Shown here: positions 1-9,151 of the stretch, one piece after another
How the letters are laid out: every line of letters begins with the position of its first letter
Numbering within the stretch: the first letter of the stretch is position 1
Source of the DNA: Flavobacteriales bacterium UBA2798
GTDB lineage: Bacteria; Bacteroidota; Bacteroidia; Flavobacteriales_D; UBA2798
Assembly: GCA_002351955.1 (NCBI GenBank)
Contig: DEHO01000054.1
Location: forward strand, 30,345-80,574
Length of the DNA: 50,230 nt
Direction: 5' to 3'
Position numbers and translations under genes: made by a program
The notes under the pieces: model-generated
Database searches by the model: none
Told to the model about the DNA's origin: nothing
The model's input: the letters and a program-made list of their open reading frames with translations, nothing else

Positions 1-1
1 G

Positions 2-1141
2 ATCCGGCTTGCTGTTCGGCTTTGTGCTTTATTGTGTTGCATGTTTGGAATAATGACAGCAATCGAATTTTTTGGATCACTTCAAAATTTTTATCTCGAT
101 GGATTTTGTTTTTTGCTTTCGCTTGGATTTCTACTATTTCTTCTGAAAACAAAAAATTATAAACCTATTTATCTAATAGGCTCTTTCTCAATAACCATTA
201 TTTGTTTTTTTTCACTTAATAATTTTCTCCACGATACGCATCATGCCGTTTTCCTTTGGATGATTTATGCAGTAATGCTTGCTTATTGGGGTGTAGGCCT
301 TACTGCAGGTGCAGCTATGCTTGGGCTGAATATTTTTTCGGCCCTTTACTACCATGTGTATTCCCTGGAGATGAATGTAAGTTCATTACGAACTATAGAT
401 GCCGGTGTAAAAACAGCACTTATTGTTGAGATAGTGGTTGTAATGCTGGCAATTGCATTGTTGTTGTATCAGTTTGTGAACAATTACAGGATCTCCCTAT
501 CAAAACTCAGTGATGTTAATGAGGAGTTGAAGGAAGCAAACGCCATGCTTTCTGCTAAAAATGCGGAAAATGTTCTTTTGTTGAAGGAGGTACATCACAG
601 GGTAAAAAACAATTTGCAGATCATCATTAGTTTGCTTCGCTTGCAATCAGGTGGACTTCCAAAAGAATCAATGGAGCGGTTTGATGATGCTATTAACAGA
701 ATCCTTACAATGGCCCTGATACATCGGAAACTTTATCAGTCGAGTGATTTGTCGGTTATTGAAATTGAAGCCTATGTTCGCGATTTGGTTTCCGGATTAA
801 CAGATAAAGAAACAATTAAATTGACAGTTGATTCAGAGGTTAAAAACTTCGGCCTAAAGACAATTGTTCCCCTGGGATTAATGCTGAACGAGTTGTTATC
901 CAACTCCTATAAACATGCTTTCAAGGAAAAGGAAAGCGGAGAAATTATTCTACGAATAAGGACTCATGGAACGGATGCTTTTTTGCTTGAATACAGCGAT
1001 AGCGGGATCTGGATTGAAAGTGAAGCATCATCCGAACGTTTCGGTTTGAATTTGATTGAAACCCTGACCGAACAAATGGAAGGGAGTATTGAACGAAAGG
1101 GCTCTTCATATGTGTTCAAACTCAAAAATCTTGATATTTAA
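2..1141 (+). CDS. Membrane-bound sensor histidine kinase, HisKA_2 family (partial at 5' end)
   Basis: Predicted signalling kinase that autophosphorylates on histidine and passes the phosphate to a response regulator not encoded nearby. The N-terminal 150 or so residues are hydrophobic with about five or six membrane helices and no recognisable ligand-binding domain. A short coiled linker (around residues 155-180, counted from the TTG at 32) leads to the H-box EVHHRVKNNLQ, with the phospho-acceptor His at about 188. This motif is typical of HisKA_2 kinases. An N-box (LNELLSNSYKHAF) and a G-box-like SERFGLNLIE follow in the ATPase domain. The frame is open to the left edge, and the codons before the TTG at 32 continue a hydrophobic helix, so the true start probably lies outside the window. 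Internal starts at 32 (TTG), 41 and 53 (ATG) are alternatives. The family call is firm; the stimulus is unknown. Confidence 0.85.
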   Translation: MRLAVRLCALLCCMFGIMTAIEFFGSLQNFYLDGFCFLLSLGFLLFLLKTKNYKPIYLIGSFSITIICFFSLNNFLHDTHHAVFLWMIYAVMLAYWGVGLTAGAAMLGLNIFSALYYHVYSLEMNVSSLRTIDAGVKTALIVEIVVVMLAIALLLYQFVNNYRISLSKLSDVNEELKEANAMLSAKNAENVLLLKEVHHRVKNNLQIIISLLRLQSGGLPKESMERFDDAINRILTMALIHRKLYQSSDLSVIEIEAYVRDLVSGLTDKETIKLTVDSEVKNFGLKTIVPLGLMLNELLSNSYKHAFKEKESGEIILRIRTHGTDAFLLEYSDSGIWIESEASSERFGLNLIETLTEQMEGSIERKGSSYVFKLKNLDI

Positions 1142-1199
1142 TTAGGGTAAACACCTTAGTAACCAATTCCCATAATCCGGTTATATTAGTGTTATCAAG

Positions 1200-4100
1200 A
1201 TGTTTACTATGCTTCGTTATCTGCTTATATTAATGATTGTCGGTGCTCGCTTGAGTGCTTTTGGAGGATCTATTCCAATTATCAGTTCTTCCGGCGCTGT
1301 TGTGGATGGGCATGAATTACCTAAGGGTAAGTTGGTGGAATTGATGCATCCGGCGCAGTACGCAGGACAATATTGCTTCATACAGACCTCTAAAGGCTGG
1401 GGATTATACGATCGCAATTTTTCGAACTGGGTATTGGATCCTGAATTTGATTTTCTGGAACAGCTCGATGAATGGATTGTGGTGGTAAAAAATGCGAAAG
1501 TCCGTATGTTCCATTTGCGGACCCGTACCTATCTTAACGATTACGATGCCGGTTTCAGTGCAATTCTTACGGCATATGATGGTGATAAGTCCTGGTACGT
1601 GCAGGAAGGTCATAAGTGGAAAAATCTGACTTGGATAGAAGGTAAGCCGTCAATACCAAAAGATCAGGAAGGCTATTTCGATAAGAAGGCCTATACTACA
1701 CACAGTGTAAAAATTGAAGAGGGAAAAATTCTTGTTGAAGTCCGTACGCGATTTCCCAAACCTGCCTTTCCTCTGGTGAACATCGATGCATTCGGAACAG
1801 CGTACGATTCGCTGGACAAACACGGCAATCTCGTTTACCCCCCGCATAGTCCGGATTTAATTGGTGTTTCGATTTACGATTTAAAATCAAAAAAATCGAT
1901 CATACGTTCAACCGATTATTACAAAGCCAATTTGCTGAACGGAAGATACATTTTGGTTAAAGAAAATTTAAAACAGACCCCAACATTATCGTATGCCCTG
2001 GTTGATTCAAAAGGCAATTTTTTATTCCGTGATCTTCCCTTGAGAGAATTGGTTAAAGATCCGTTCAGGTACCCGTCCTTGTTCGGTTTTCCAAAAGGCA
2101 CATCGTTTAATGGAGACATGGTCAATGAACGGTTCGGATTCTATTCGAAGGAGCAACTTCTGAATATTACGACTCTTAATGGAGCCGGTATTTTTGACCT
2201 TGAACGCGGAAGATGGAATATTCCAGTTGGGGGAGAAGCAGTGTTTGCTCTTTGGATGCAGGATTTTTATATTATTTACGGTGATGGCACTTTTTATTTT
2301 CAGCATCCCGATTCATTGACGCCTTCATTCGCATTATCGGGGGATGAAATGAGTTATGATTTCGGGAAAACAGACATCATGGCTCCATTATTTGGTGTTG
2401 TTCGAGCCGGGGAAAAATTGGCGGTCCATCAACTTGTAAATACTGAAGCAGGAGCGAAAGAACGATTCCATGAATTGGTGCCCGGAACCCAGGCTTCCAT
2501 TCGAAGAAAATATTTTCATTGCGATATTGAAGTAAGGGATAGTATTGTTTTATTTTCTGTTTTTGCTCCGCAATTACGGTCCATGGAGTTTTTTTACAGT
2601 GATGATGTTGTTGAAGACAGACCGCCTGTTCCTATCGAGCAATATGCGTTTAATCGAGCCGCCATTTTTGACCGGGTTAGTAAGCAATGGTTGGTGGTAA
2701 CGGATAGTTGCACCCGAATAGTTCCAGATGGAAAAAATTATATTTTTTTCACCAATAAAGGATCTTATTCGTTCTTCGTAAAGGACCATATTCCCGCAGT
2801 GGCTCCGGTAACAAAACCGTTTTTAGCAACGGCTGCCGATTTTTCCACATTGTTAGGAAAGACCGTTCAGGAAGTAAGATTGGTTACGATGCCTATTGAG
2901 TATGTGCCTGATACTATTGAGCAGGACTTGCGTATTGTCAGATTAAATGGAAAAGAAGGCGTGTTCGATTTGGTGAAATTGAAATGGTTGCTTGGACCTG
3001 AATACGACAGAATAGAAAGCATGCAATACACTCCACATTTTCTATTGTACAAGGGTGGTCGTTTACAATTAGCCGATCGTTCCGGAAAATTATTGTCGGA
3101 GTTATCAGGTACCAGTATAGAAATGTATGTCGATCAAAATGCATATCGTATAGATGACCGGATCGTTTATTTTTATTTACCAAACTCATCGGTCACGGTT
3201 CGCGATCAGTTGTTGATTGAGTACAGTAATTTTCCCGCTCCTTTTGTTTTTCGTGCGGATGTTAGAAGTGAGCAAATCTATATTCAAGAATTTTTCAGAA
3301 CGAAAGGCGAAATCTTTGATTTTGATGTTGACGGCAATGAGATTGTAAAAGAAGTATCGTTCGACACTGCTTACAACAAAACGTGGTCGCGTGTTATTGA
3401 TAAATCCGGACAAGTAAAATTGACAAAACGGTATTTTGAATTTATTCCGCTTGGCAATTCATTTTTGCTTGCGAAAGGATTGGAGAAAAATTATTTGTTG
3501 AATAGTCAATCAGTAGAAATTAGAAGTTGGCCTTCCTCTGATGCTGTAATTGCAGGGGGAAAGTATTTGTTAGTGAATGAAAATGCTAAGAAAGTAACTG
3601 CTGAATTTGGAATTGATTATTCCGCAGGGGGCTATTCTGATAGTTATTTTTTTATGTCGGTTTATTCTATTTACCTGGAAGGCGCTAAAGTACTTCTGCC
3701 TGATAGCCTGAGTGTATTATCTTGGATTGGCGGCGATAAATTTTTGGTCCTTTCAAAGGGAAAAAACAGTACTTATGCCATTCTGGATCTTTCCGCCTCA
3801 GGAAATCTGAAACTGCAAGCGCTTCCCGAAAATTATACGGATCTTTTTGCCTTTGAGAATGGAAATTACGGTTATGGGGAGATAAAAGACAATCAGTTTG
3901 TTTATTCGATTTTTAATGGAGCATCTAATGAACGCGTTGCCGGTCGAACGACAGGACAGGTTACGGTTTATGAAGCAGATGAATTTCAATCAGGATTTTT
4001 GCTGTTATTCGATTCTGACAGTCTTCATGTTCTTTCTGGTAAAGGTGATTTTCTTGCGCATTATGGAATACAAGGTATTGAAGAGCCGCATTCTATTATC

Positions 4101-4703
4101 GGTGGAAGAATTCATCGCTTTACTACAACGACCGGCACCTTCTTTTTGGTTGGCGGAAACAAAATTGTTCCGGCATCCGATTATTTAATCTGGCCACCTA
4201 ATGTGACTACCGGTCGAATTTTGTTGGTCAATCGCTTACCAACTGCTGTAACTATCCACTCAATAAGTGGGACTACACTAGCTAATGTTTCCTGTTTGTT
4301 TAAGGGATCGGAAATCTCAGGAGACGGCACTCAGAATGTTTTGGAGTTTCAGTGTAAAGAATCTGCAGCAAGTATTTTTTATACCAATATGCAAACCAAT
4401 TCATGGACAATGGTAGCTGGAGCGCCTGTATTGAATCATTACAAATTTGTTCTGCAGAATGATTATGCGCTGTATGAATACACTGTTCATTTATTTTTGA
4501 CTGTAAATAACGATTTGGTGTTGGTTGATGATCGGTATAGGGAGATTCGCCGTTGGAAAGGGGTTAAAAATATTAAACAGATACTTCCAGATCAACAACC
4601 GGAAATTATCGAACTGGAATATGTCGATTCCCGAATTCCGAACGAACGGATCAATCTTTTTGTATTGTATCCTGCAAAAAAACAATGGAAGAAGAAAAAA
4701 TGA
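1200..4703 (+). CDS. Large secreted WG-repeat-like protein of unknown function
   Basis: A 1167-residue protein that I do not recognise as a named family. The N-terminus (MLRYLLILMIVGARLSAFGG, from the second Met at 1209) looks like a signal peptide, so export to the periplasm or surface is likely. Several segments resemble the loose WG-type repeats common in Bacteroidota, for example GWGLYDRNFSNWVLDPEFD near residue 68 and GVFDLVKLKWLLGPEYD near residue 592. In these a Tyr/Phe-Asp pair precedes a Trp and a conserved LxPEYD turn. The rest is rich in aromatic residues and short beta-strand-like stretches, suggesting a repetitive beta structure. There is no C-terminal T9SS tag; the protein ends in a basic WKKKK tail. 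It sits 58 bases after the sensor kinase on the same strand, so co-transcription is possible. A binding or scaffold role is only a guess. Confidence 0.7.
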   Translation: MFTMLRYLLILMIVGARLSAFGGSIPIISSSGAVVDGHELPKGKLVELMHPAQYAGQYCFIQTSKGWGLYDRNFSNWVLDPEFDFLEQLDEWIVVVKNAKVRMFHLRTRTYLNDYDAGFSAILTAYDGDKSWYVQEGHKWKNLTWIEGKPSIPKDQEGYFDKKAYTTHSVKIEEGKILVEVRTRFPKPAFPLVNIDAFGTAYDSLDKHGNLVYPPHSPDLIGVSIYDLKSKKSIIRSTDYYKANLLNGRYILVKENLKQTPTLSYALVDSKGNFLFRDLPLRELVKDPFRYPSLFGFPKGTSFNGDMVNERFGFYSKEQLLNITTLNGAGIFDLERGRWNIPVGGEAVFALWMQDFYIIYGDGTFYFQHPDSLTPSFALSGDEMSYDFGKTDIMAPLFGVVRAGEKLAVHQLVNTEAGAKERFHELVPGTQASIRRKYFHCDIEVRDSIVLFSVFAPQLRSMEFFYSDDVVEDRPPVPIEQYAFNRAAIFDRVSKQWLVVTDSCTRIVPDGKNYIFFTNKGSYSFFVKDHIPAVAPVTKPFLATAADFSTLLGKTVQEVRLVTMPIEYVPDTIEQDLRIVRLNGKEGVFDLVKLKWLLGPEYDRIESMQYTPHFLLYKGGRLQLADRSGKLLSELSGTSIEMYVDQNAYRIDDRIVYFYLPNSSVTVRDQLLIEYSNFPAPFVFRADVRSEQIYIQEFFRTKGEIFDFDVDGNEIVKEVSFDTAYNKTWSRVIDKSGQVKLTKRYFEFIPLGNSFLLAKGLEKNYLLNSQSVEIRSWPSSDAVIAGGKYLLVNENAKKVTAEFGIDYSAGGYSDSYFFMSVYSIYLEGAKVLLPDSLSVLSWIGGDKFLVLSKGKNSTYAILDLSASGNLKLQALPENYTDLFAFENGNYGYGEIKDNQFVYSIFNGASNERVAGRTTGQVTVYEADEFQSGFLLLFDSDSLHVLSGKGDFLAHYGIQGIEEPHSIIGGRIHRFTTTTGTFFLVGGNKIVPASDYLIWPPNVTTGRILLVNRLPTAVTIHSISGTTLANVSCLFKGSEISGDGTQNVLEFQCKESAASIFYTNMQTNSWTMVAGAPVLNHYKFVLQNDYALYEYTVHLFLTVNNDLVLVDDRYREIRRWKGVKNIKQILPDQQPEIIELEYVDSRIPNERINLFVLYPAKKQWKKKK

Positions 4704-4727
4704 AATGAGGGCTTTTTTGATCAGGAA

Positions 4728-5612
4728 TCAAAGCGTCCGTTTTTTTACGATCATTTCCACCTGATGGACATACCCTCCTCCAAAGAGGTTGACATGAACA
4801 AGAAGTGGATAAAGCTGACAAATATCCACCCGTTTTTGCCAGTCGTTTATCAGCGGATAATGTGCATTGTATGCATCGTAGAAACGTTGATTAAAACCCC
4901 CAAATAGACGCGTCATGGCCAGATCCATTTCCCGGTGACCATAATAGATGGCAGGATCAAACACCGCAACTTCGCCGCTTGCAAGGGCTAAGAAATTACC
5001 ACTCCACAAATCACCATGTAGCATAGCAGGTAATTCTACAGGAAAAACCGAATCCAACCTGGTGTACAATTGCTGAAGTTTATCGTAGAGTTTTCGATCG
5101 ATTTTTTTGTTGGTAAGTGCCAATAAGGCTTGTGGTTCCAATCGGGTATGGATTAGGAATTCCGCCCAGGAGTTGTAGTTTGTGTTGTTTTGGGTTAAGG
5201 ATCCAATATAATTTTCTGATGACCAACCATAGTGTTCATTGGAATGTTTGTGAAGCAAGGCAAGTTGTTCGCCAAACTTATCCCACACAGCATTTGAAGG
5301 TGTTCCCTTTTCGAGATATTCCAATAAGAGAAATGCGTAACTTTTGAAATGCCCGACTTCAATTACTTCAGGAATGCGAAGTGTTTGTGTCGACCTAAGC
5401 GCGTTTAATCCTTTTGCCTCCTCCGAAAACATTCCCGGAAAATCAACAGCATCGTTGCGCTTAATAAAATATTTACCCTTGTTGGTATCAAGAATATAAC
5501 ACTCATTGATGCTTCCACCATGCGCCATTTCAGCACCCTTGAGTTTTATCGACTCTCCTAGATGCTTTTTGAGGACTTCCTCGATGTATTGGGCAAAGGG
5601 ACTGGTCTTCAT
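4728..5612 (-). CDS. Fructosamine kinase family protein
   Basis: Predicted cytoplasmic kinase of the fructosamine/ketosamine-3-kinase family (aminoglycoside phosphotransferase fold). Such enzymes phosphorylate sugar amines on glycated proteins or small molecules so that the adduct falls apart. The 294-residue length is normal. The N-lobe shows GGSINECYILDTNKGKYFIK with the ATP-contacting Lys. The catalytic loop is LHGDLWSGNF (Asp and Asn for catalysis and Mg binding), followed by the metal-binding Asp in FDPAIYYGHREMDLA, a signature that separates this family from other phosphotransferases. It is convergent with the large upstream gene and divergent from the Nudix gene. The start at the ATG at 5612 gives the expected N-terminus. 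The natural substrate in this bacterium cannot be read from sequence. Confidence 0.9.
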   Translation of the reverse strand: MKTSPFAQYIEEVLKKHLGESIKLKGAEMAHGGSINECYILDTNKGKYFIKRNDAVDFPGMFSEEAKGLNALRSTQTLRIPEVIEVGHFKSYAFLLLEYLEKGTPSNAVWDKFGEQLALLHKHSNEHYGWSSENYIGSLTQNNTNYNSWAEFLIHTRLEPQALLALTNKKIDRKLYDKLQQLYTRLDSVFPVELPAMLHGDLWSGNFLALASGEVAVFDPAIYYGHREMDLAMTRLFGGFNQRFYDAYNAHYPLINDWQKRVDICQLYPLLVHVNLFGGGYVHQVEMIVKKRTL

Positions 5613-5689
5613 GATAGCTTTGGCTTGCTTTTACGTAGAATTCCACGAATAGGTTTCCCTTAATACTTGCGCACAGGCCTGACTTTTAG

Positions 5690-5697
5690 TAGTATTG
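5690..5697 (+). promoter_or_regulatory. Candidate -7 box before the Nudix gene
   Basis: TAGTATTG matches the Bacteroidota -7 consensus TAnnTTTG at all but one position. A TTG lies 20 bases upstream (5667-5669), near the expected -33 position. Only four bases separate the box from the ATG at 5702, so a transcript from here would have almost no leader. Confidence 0.4.
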
Positions 5698-5701
5698 GGG
5701 A

Positions 5702-6286
5702 ATGAATCCAAAAATCATAAAGGAAGCACTGGTATACGATGATCGTATTCGTGTTATGAAAGCTGAGTTGGAACTGCTTGCAATCGATGGTAAGACGCTT
5801 CATTTCGATCGGTCCAGAGTTCAGCGTGAAGATGCAGCTGCAGTGATTTTATTTGATCGGGAGCGCGATTGTTTTATTTTTATTTCTCAATTCAGGTATC
5901 CTGTTGCCTATCATCAGGAGAAGGTGCTAATGGAATTGGTTGCCGGAAAAGTTGACGAAGGTGAGGATCCCTTTGTTACTGCAATTCGTGAAACCGAGGA
6001 GGAGTCGGGGTATGTTGTTCCTGCAGAGCGGATGAAGTTTATGTGTACTTTTTTCGCATCACCGGGATATACCACCGAAAGGTATTTTCTCTATTTGGCA
6101 GAGGTAACTGCTTCCGATTTTACTTCAAAAGGAGGTGGTTTGGAAGAAGAGAATGAATACATCGAAAAAATTGAAATGACACGAGAAGCATTTTTTAGGG
6201 CTTGTTTGAAAGGCGAAATTACAGATGGCAAGACTTTGATGGCCGGGTTGTGGTTGATGAATTCCGGATTTAGCAAAACGCATTGA
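5702..6286 (+). CDS. Nudix hydrolase, ADP-ribose pyrophosphatase type
   Basis: A 194-residue Nudix protein that probably hydrolyses a nucleoside diphosphate linked to a sugar, such as ADP-ribose. The Nudix box G-x5-E-x7-RE-x2-EE-x-G is complete in GKVDEGEDPFVTAIRETEEE and the following SG (residues about 83-105). Its acidic residues bind the catalytic metal. The upstream PVAYHQEKVLMELVAG segment and the downstream FASPGYTTERYFLYLAE match the layout of ADP-ribose/GDP-mannose pyrophosphatases (NudF/NudK group). The stop codon lies one base before the ATG of the next gene, which suggests translational coupling with the TPR/SpoIIE phosphatase. The subfamily substrate is not certain. Confidence 0.88.
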   Translation: MNPKIIKEALVYDDRIRVMKAELELLAIDGKTLHFDRSRVQREDAAAVILFDRERDCFIFISQFRYPVAYHQEKVLMELVAGKVDEGEDPFVTAIRETEEESGYVVPAERMKFMCTFFASPGYTTERYFLYLAEVTASDFTSKGGGLEEENEYIEKIEMTREAFFRACLKGEITDGKTLMAGLWLMNSGFSKTH

Positions 6287-6287
6287 A

Positions 6288-8735
6288 ATGAAGGCACCAT
6301 TCAGAATAGGAATTTCGCTGTTCTTTATTGCAACAGCTTTCGTGTTGGCCGGCACTGTTCATGCACAAAACACTTTGAAAGAAAAAATGGAAGAGATTAA
6401 AGCATCTTCCGGTAGTGATTCAGTTAAAGTTTATGCACTGGCAGAATTGGCAGTTAAAGCAGCAAAGAAAAGCATGGATGACGGTTTATCTGTTATCACC
6501 GAGATGGAAATGATCTCGAAAGAATCACCATCTCTTTCGGCGTTTACAAAAGTGAATAAGGGTGAAGTTTACCTGAAGAATTCATCTCCTGAGAAAGCCC
6601 TGGAGAATTTTCAAGTGGCTTTTCGCTATTATGATAAAAGTAATAACCAAAAGATGATTGTTGGACTTCTGGTGCGTCAGGCAAAAGCGTACCAACTGTT
6701 GAATAATCATGATAAAGTGATTGAAAAGTATTCAGAAGCATATCGTCTTGCTGAACAAAAGGCAGGGGTCGAAGTTTTTATTGAAGTAGTAAACGATTAT
6801 TATGGCTATTTGGGCAAACGGGGAGATCGGGCCGCTCAGTTTAAATTGTTAAGTGATCAGTTGGAATTTATAAAAAAATCTCCTTCCAATACAGATGATC
6901 TGATGGTGGAATGTTACATGGATCTCGCCTACTATTATTTTTATCTGGAAAAATTTCAGGATTCGTACCACTATTGTGAATTGGCTCGTCCGCATGCAGA
7001 ACGTTCCGGTAATGATTTTCGTAAGCTGGATGTGTATAATACGGGTGGCTCTGCCCTTAAGGCGCTTAAACGACAGAAGGATGCACTTGTGTTATTGCAT
7101 AAGGCAGGCGATTTGCTCGAGACCACAACATCTCCAATCAAGCGGCATCTGGGGTCTATTTATACCAATCTTGGAATTACGTATTACGAACTTGGTGAAC
7201 CTGCAAAAGGATTTGAATATAAGGTAAAGGCGCTTGAATTCTTCCGTAAAACAGACAATGAATCCGGGGTGTTTAATGTGAATATTGCCATTGGAATTGA
7301 TTTGATTGAGATCGAAAAAAAGCCGGAATTGGCAGTGAAATACCTGCATGAAGCGGAATTAAAATTCAAGGAACACGGATCGCTTTATACCGGTCAGCAC
7401 CTTTACCGATCATTGCATCAGTCATATGCGACTATGGGTAATTATGAAAAGGCCTATCAGTATTTTGAAAAATTTCTAACGATTCGTGATAGCTCCCTGA
7501 ATTCCGAGAAGCAAAAGCAATTGGGGGAGATGGAAGCGAAGTATGAAAACTCAAAAAAGGAACAGCAAATTGAAATGCTCAGCAGGGACCAGAAAATTGG
7601 TCAGTTGATGCTGTTACGTAACAAAGAGGCCTTAGAGAAAGAAAAAGCCGAGAATCAGATCAAGGAAAATTCAATTTTATTACTGGAGCAGGAGTCCAGT
7701 TTAAAAGAAGAACAACTCGCACGTGAAAAGGCGCAAACGGAAGCAGAACGTAACAAAGCGATGCTTGCCCAAGAGCAGAAAAAACTTGCTGAAAAAGAAA
7801 CACAGGATCAGCGCAGATTAAATATGATGTTTGGCGGAGCATCATTATTGCTCATAATATTCCTGATTTCCCTCTACCGGGGATATCGTCAGAAGAAAAA
7901 GGCGAATGAAGAGATCATGCAACAGAAATCAATCATCGAATTGCAAAAAGCGATTGTGGAAGAAAAGAACAAAGAAGTGCTTGATTCCATCAATTACGCA
8001 AAACGACTGCAGGATGCCATTTTACCGCCTATTGCCTATCTCACTTCTTTGTTGCGGGATAGTTTCATTCTCTATAAACCAAAAGATATTGTTGCAGGCG
8101 ACTTTTACTGGCTCGAAGAAGTCAACAATACCCGCAATGAGAAACTGATCTATTTTGCAGTTGCAGATTGCACCGGACATGGAGTACCGGGTGCAATGGT
8201 GAGTGTTGTTTGTTCCAATGCCTTACATCGTACAGTTAAAGAATTCGGAATGACAGATCCCGGAGAAATATTGGATAAGGTGACGGAATTGGTTCTGGAA
8301 ACATTTTCCCGATCTGAAAGTGACGTGAAGGATGGAATGGATATTTCTCTTGCTGTATTTAATACAAATACGAAGGAATTATTTTGGTCAGGAGCGAACA
8401 ATCCTTTATGGATTTTGCGTGAGGGTAATATCACAGAAATAAAACCAGACAAGCAACCCATCGGTAGTTTCGACGGCAGGAAACCATTTACGACGCATAC
8501 TATCCGGCCACTTGCAGGTGATGTGTTTTATCTTTTTTCAGATGGTTACTGCGATCAGTTTGGAGGAGAAAAAGGAAAAAAACTGAAAGAAGCGAACTTC
8601 AGAAAAATGCTGCTTGCCATGAATGGAGCTTCCATGCAGAGGCAGCAACAACAGTTACTAACTGCGTTTGAAAACTGGAGAGGCGATTTGGAGCAGGTGG
8701 ATGATGTTTGTGTATTGGGGGTTCGCTTGTTCTGA
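6288..8735 (+). CDS. TPR-repeat, membrane-anchored SpoIIE-type protein phosphatase
   Basis: A serine/threonine phosphatase of the PPM/SpoIIE class fused to a periplasmic sensor region. In order: a signal peptide (about 1-27, ending VHAQ), tetratricopeptide repeats (about 60-400), a long Glu/Lys/Gln-rich coiled coil (about 400-512), one membrane helix (about 514-533), a cytoplasmic coiled linker, and the phosphatase domain (about 570-815). The metal-binding aspartates are visible in VAGDFYWLE, VADCTGHGVPGAM, FSDGYCDQFGG and EQVDDVCVLGV. This architecture is very common in Bacteroidota, where it is thought to reset anti-sigma or anti-anti-sigma partners. No such partner is encoded next to it. 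The start codon is one base after the Nudix stop. The 3' end nearly meets the convergent DUF6132 gene (four bases apart) with no visible terminator. Confidence 0.9.
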   Translation: MKAPFRIGISLFFIATAFVLAGTVHAQNTLKEKMEEIKASSGSDSVKVYALAELAVKAAKKSMDDGLSVITEMEMISKESPSLSAFTKVNKGEVYLKNSSPEKALENFQVAFRYYDKSNNQKMIVGLLVRQAKAYQLLNNHDKVIEKYSEAYRLAEQKAGVEVFIEVVNDYYGYLGKRGDRAAQFKLLSDQLEFIKKSPSNTDDLMVECYMDLAYYYFYLEKFQDSYHYCELARPHAERSGNDFRKLDVYNTGGSALKALKRQKDALVLLHKAGDLLETTTSPIKRHLGSIYTNLGITYYELGEPAKGFEYKVKALEFFRKTDNESGVFNVNIAIGIDLIEIEKKPELAVKYLHEAELKFKEHGSLYTGQHLYRSLHQSYATMGNYEKAYQYFEKFLTIRDSSLNSEKQKQLGEMEAKYENSKKEQQIEMLSRDQKIGQLMLLRNKEALEKEKAENQIKENSILLLEQESSLKEEQLAREKAQTEAERNKAMLAQEQKKLAEKETQDQRRLNMMFGGASLLLIIFLISLYRGYRQKKKANEEIMQQKSIIELQKAIVEEKNKEVLDSINYAKRLQDAILPPIAYLTSLLRDSFILYKPKDIVAGDFYWLEEVNNTRNEKLIYFAVADCTGHGVPGAMVSVVCSNALHRTVKEFGMTDPGEILDKVTELVLETFSRSESDVKDGMDISLAVFNTNTKELFWSGANNPLWILREGNITEIKPDKQPIGSFDGRKPFTTHTIRPLAGDVFYLFSDGYCDQFGGEKGKKLKEANFRKMLLAMNGASMQRQQQQLLTAFENWRGDLEQVDDVCVLGVRLF

Positions 8736-8739
8736 AAAT

Positions 8740-8952
8740 TTAATTTTTCGGTTCAGCTTTTTTTGCCGGCGAAAAAGATTCGGCTAACAATCCGCCCCCA
8801 ATCGAAAAATAGAGTGTGCTCATGTACCATGTTGATGAAATACCACATGATCCATTACTGCAACCAATAAAATACCAATACATCCAACCCGCAATTGCTC
8901 CTGCTGCAATTCCTAAAATTGTTTTTTTCCGATCAAGGATCAATTTTTTCAT
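8740..8952 (-). CDS. DUF6132 family small membrane protein
   Basis: About 70 residues, with a basic N-terminus (MKKLILDRKK) and two hydrophobic helices separated by a GCSNGSCGISS loop holding two cysteines. The Cys-x4-Cys loop between the two helices is what I recognise as DUF6132. The function is unknown, but in Bacteroidota such proteins occur next to rhodaneses and YgaP-like proteins, as here. The ATG at 8952 is chosen because it gives this N-terminus. An upstream in-frame start at 9006 would add a poorly conserved 18 residues inside the neighbouring gene. With the chosen start the gene overlaps its upstream neighbour by 20 bases. A role in sulfur or redox handling is inferred only from the neighbours and cysteines. 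Confidence 0.75.
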   Translation of the reverse strand: MKKLILDRKKTILGIAAGAIAGWMYWYFIGCSNGSCGISSTWYMSTLYFSIGGGLLAESFSPAKKAEPKN

Positions 8953-9151
8953 AGCTGATTTCTTGTTCCACTTTTGTATCTGAATGCACAGTAAAGGTAT
9001 TTCCAAACCCGCAACCCATATTTAATATACCCTGCACGATTAGCACTCCTCCAAGCACAATAAGAAGGGAATCGCCCGAGTGAAGTCCTTCACCAACGAT
9101 CATCGCTCCAAGTGCTAAGCGAAAAATACGCATAAACGAGAGTTGCTTCAC
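8933..9151 (-). CDS. YgaP-like / DUF2892-type small membrane protein
   Basis: A 72-residue protein with two closely spaced hydrophobic helices (RIFRLALGAMIVGEGL and SLLIVLGGVLIVQGILNMG) followed by a Gly-Cys-Gly motif and a polar tail. It resembles the membrane domain that is fused to a rhodanese in E. coli YgaP. Here the two parts are separate but adjacent genes. The GTG start at 9151 overlaps the rhodanese stop codon by four bases (GTGA), suggesting translational coupling. An ATG at 9133 (MRIFRLALG) is an equally reasonable start. Role: probably membrane anchoring or movement of sulfane sulfur near the rhodaneses, by analogy only. Confidence 0.7.
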   Translation of the reverse strand: MKQLSFMRIFRLALGAMIVGEGLHSGDSLLIVLGGVLIVQGILNMGCGFGNTFTVHSDTKVEQEISYEKIDP

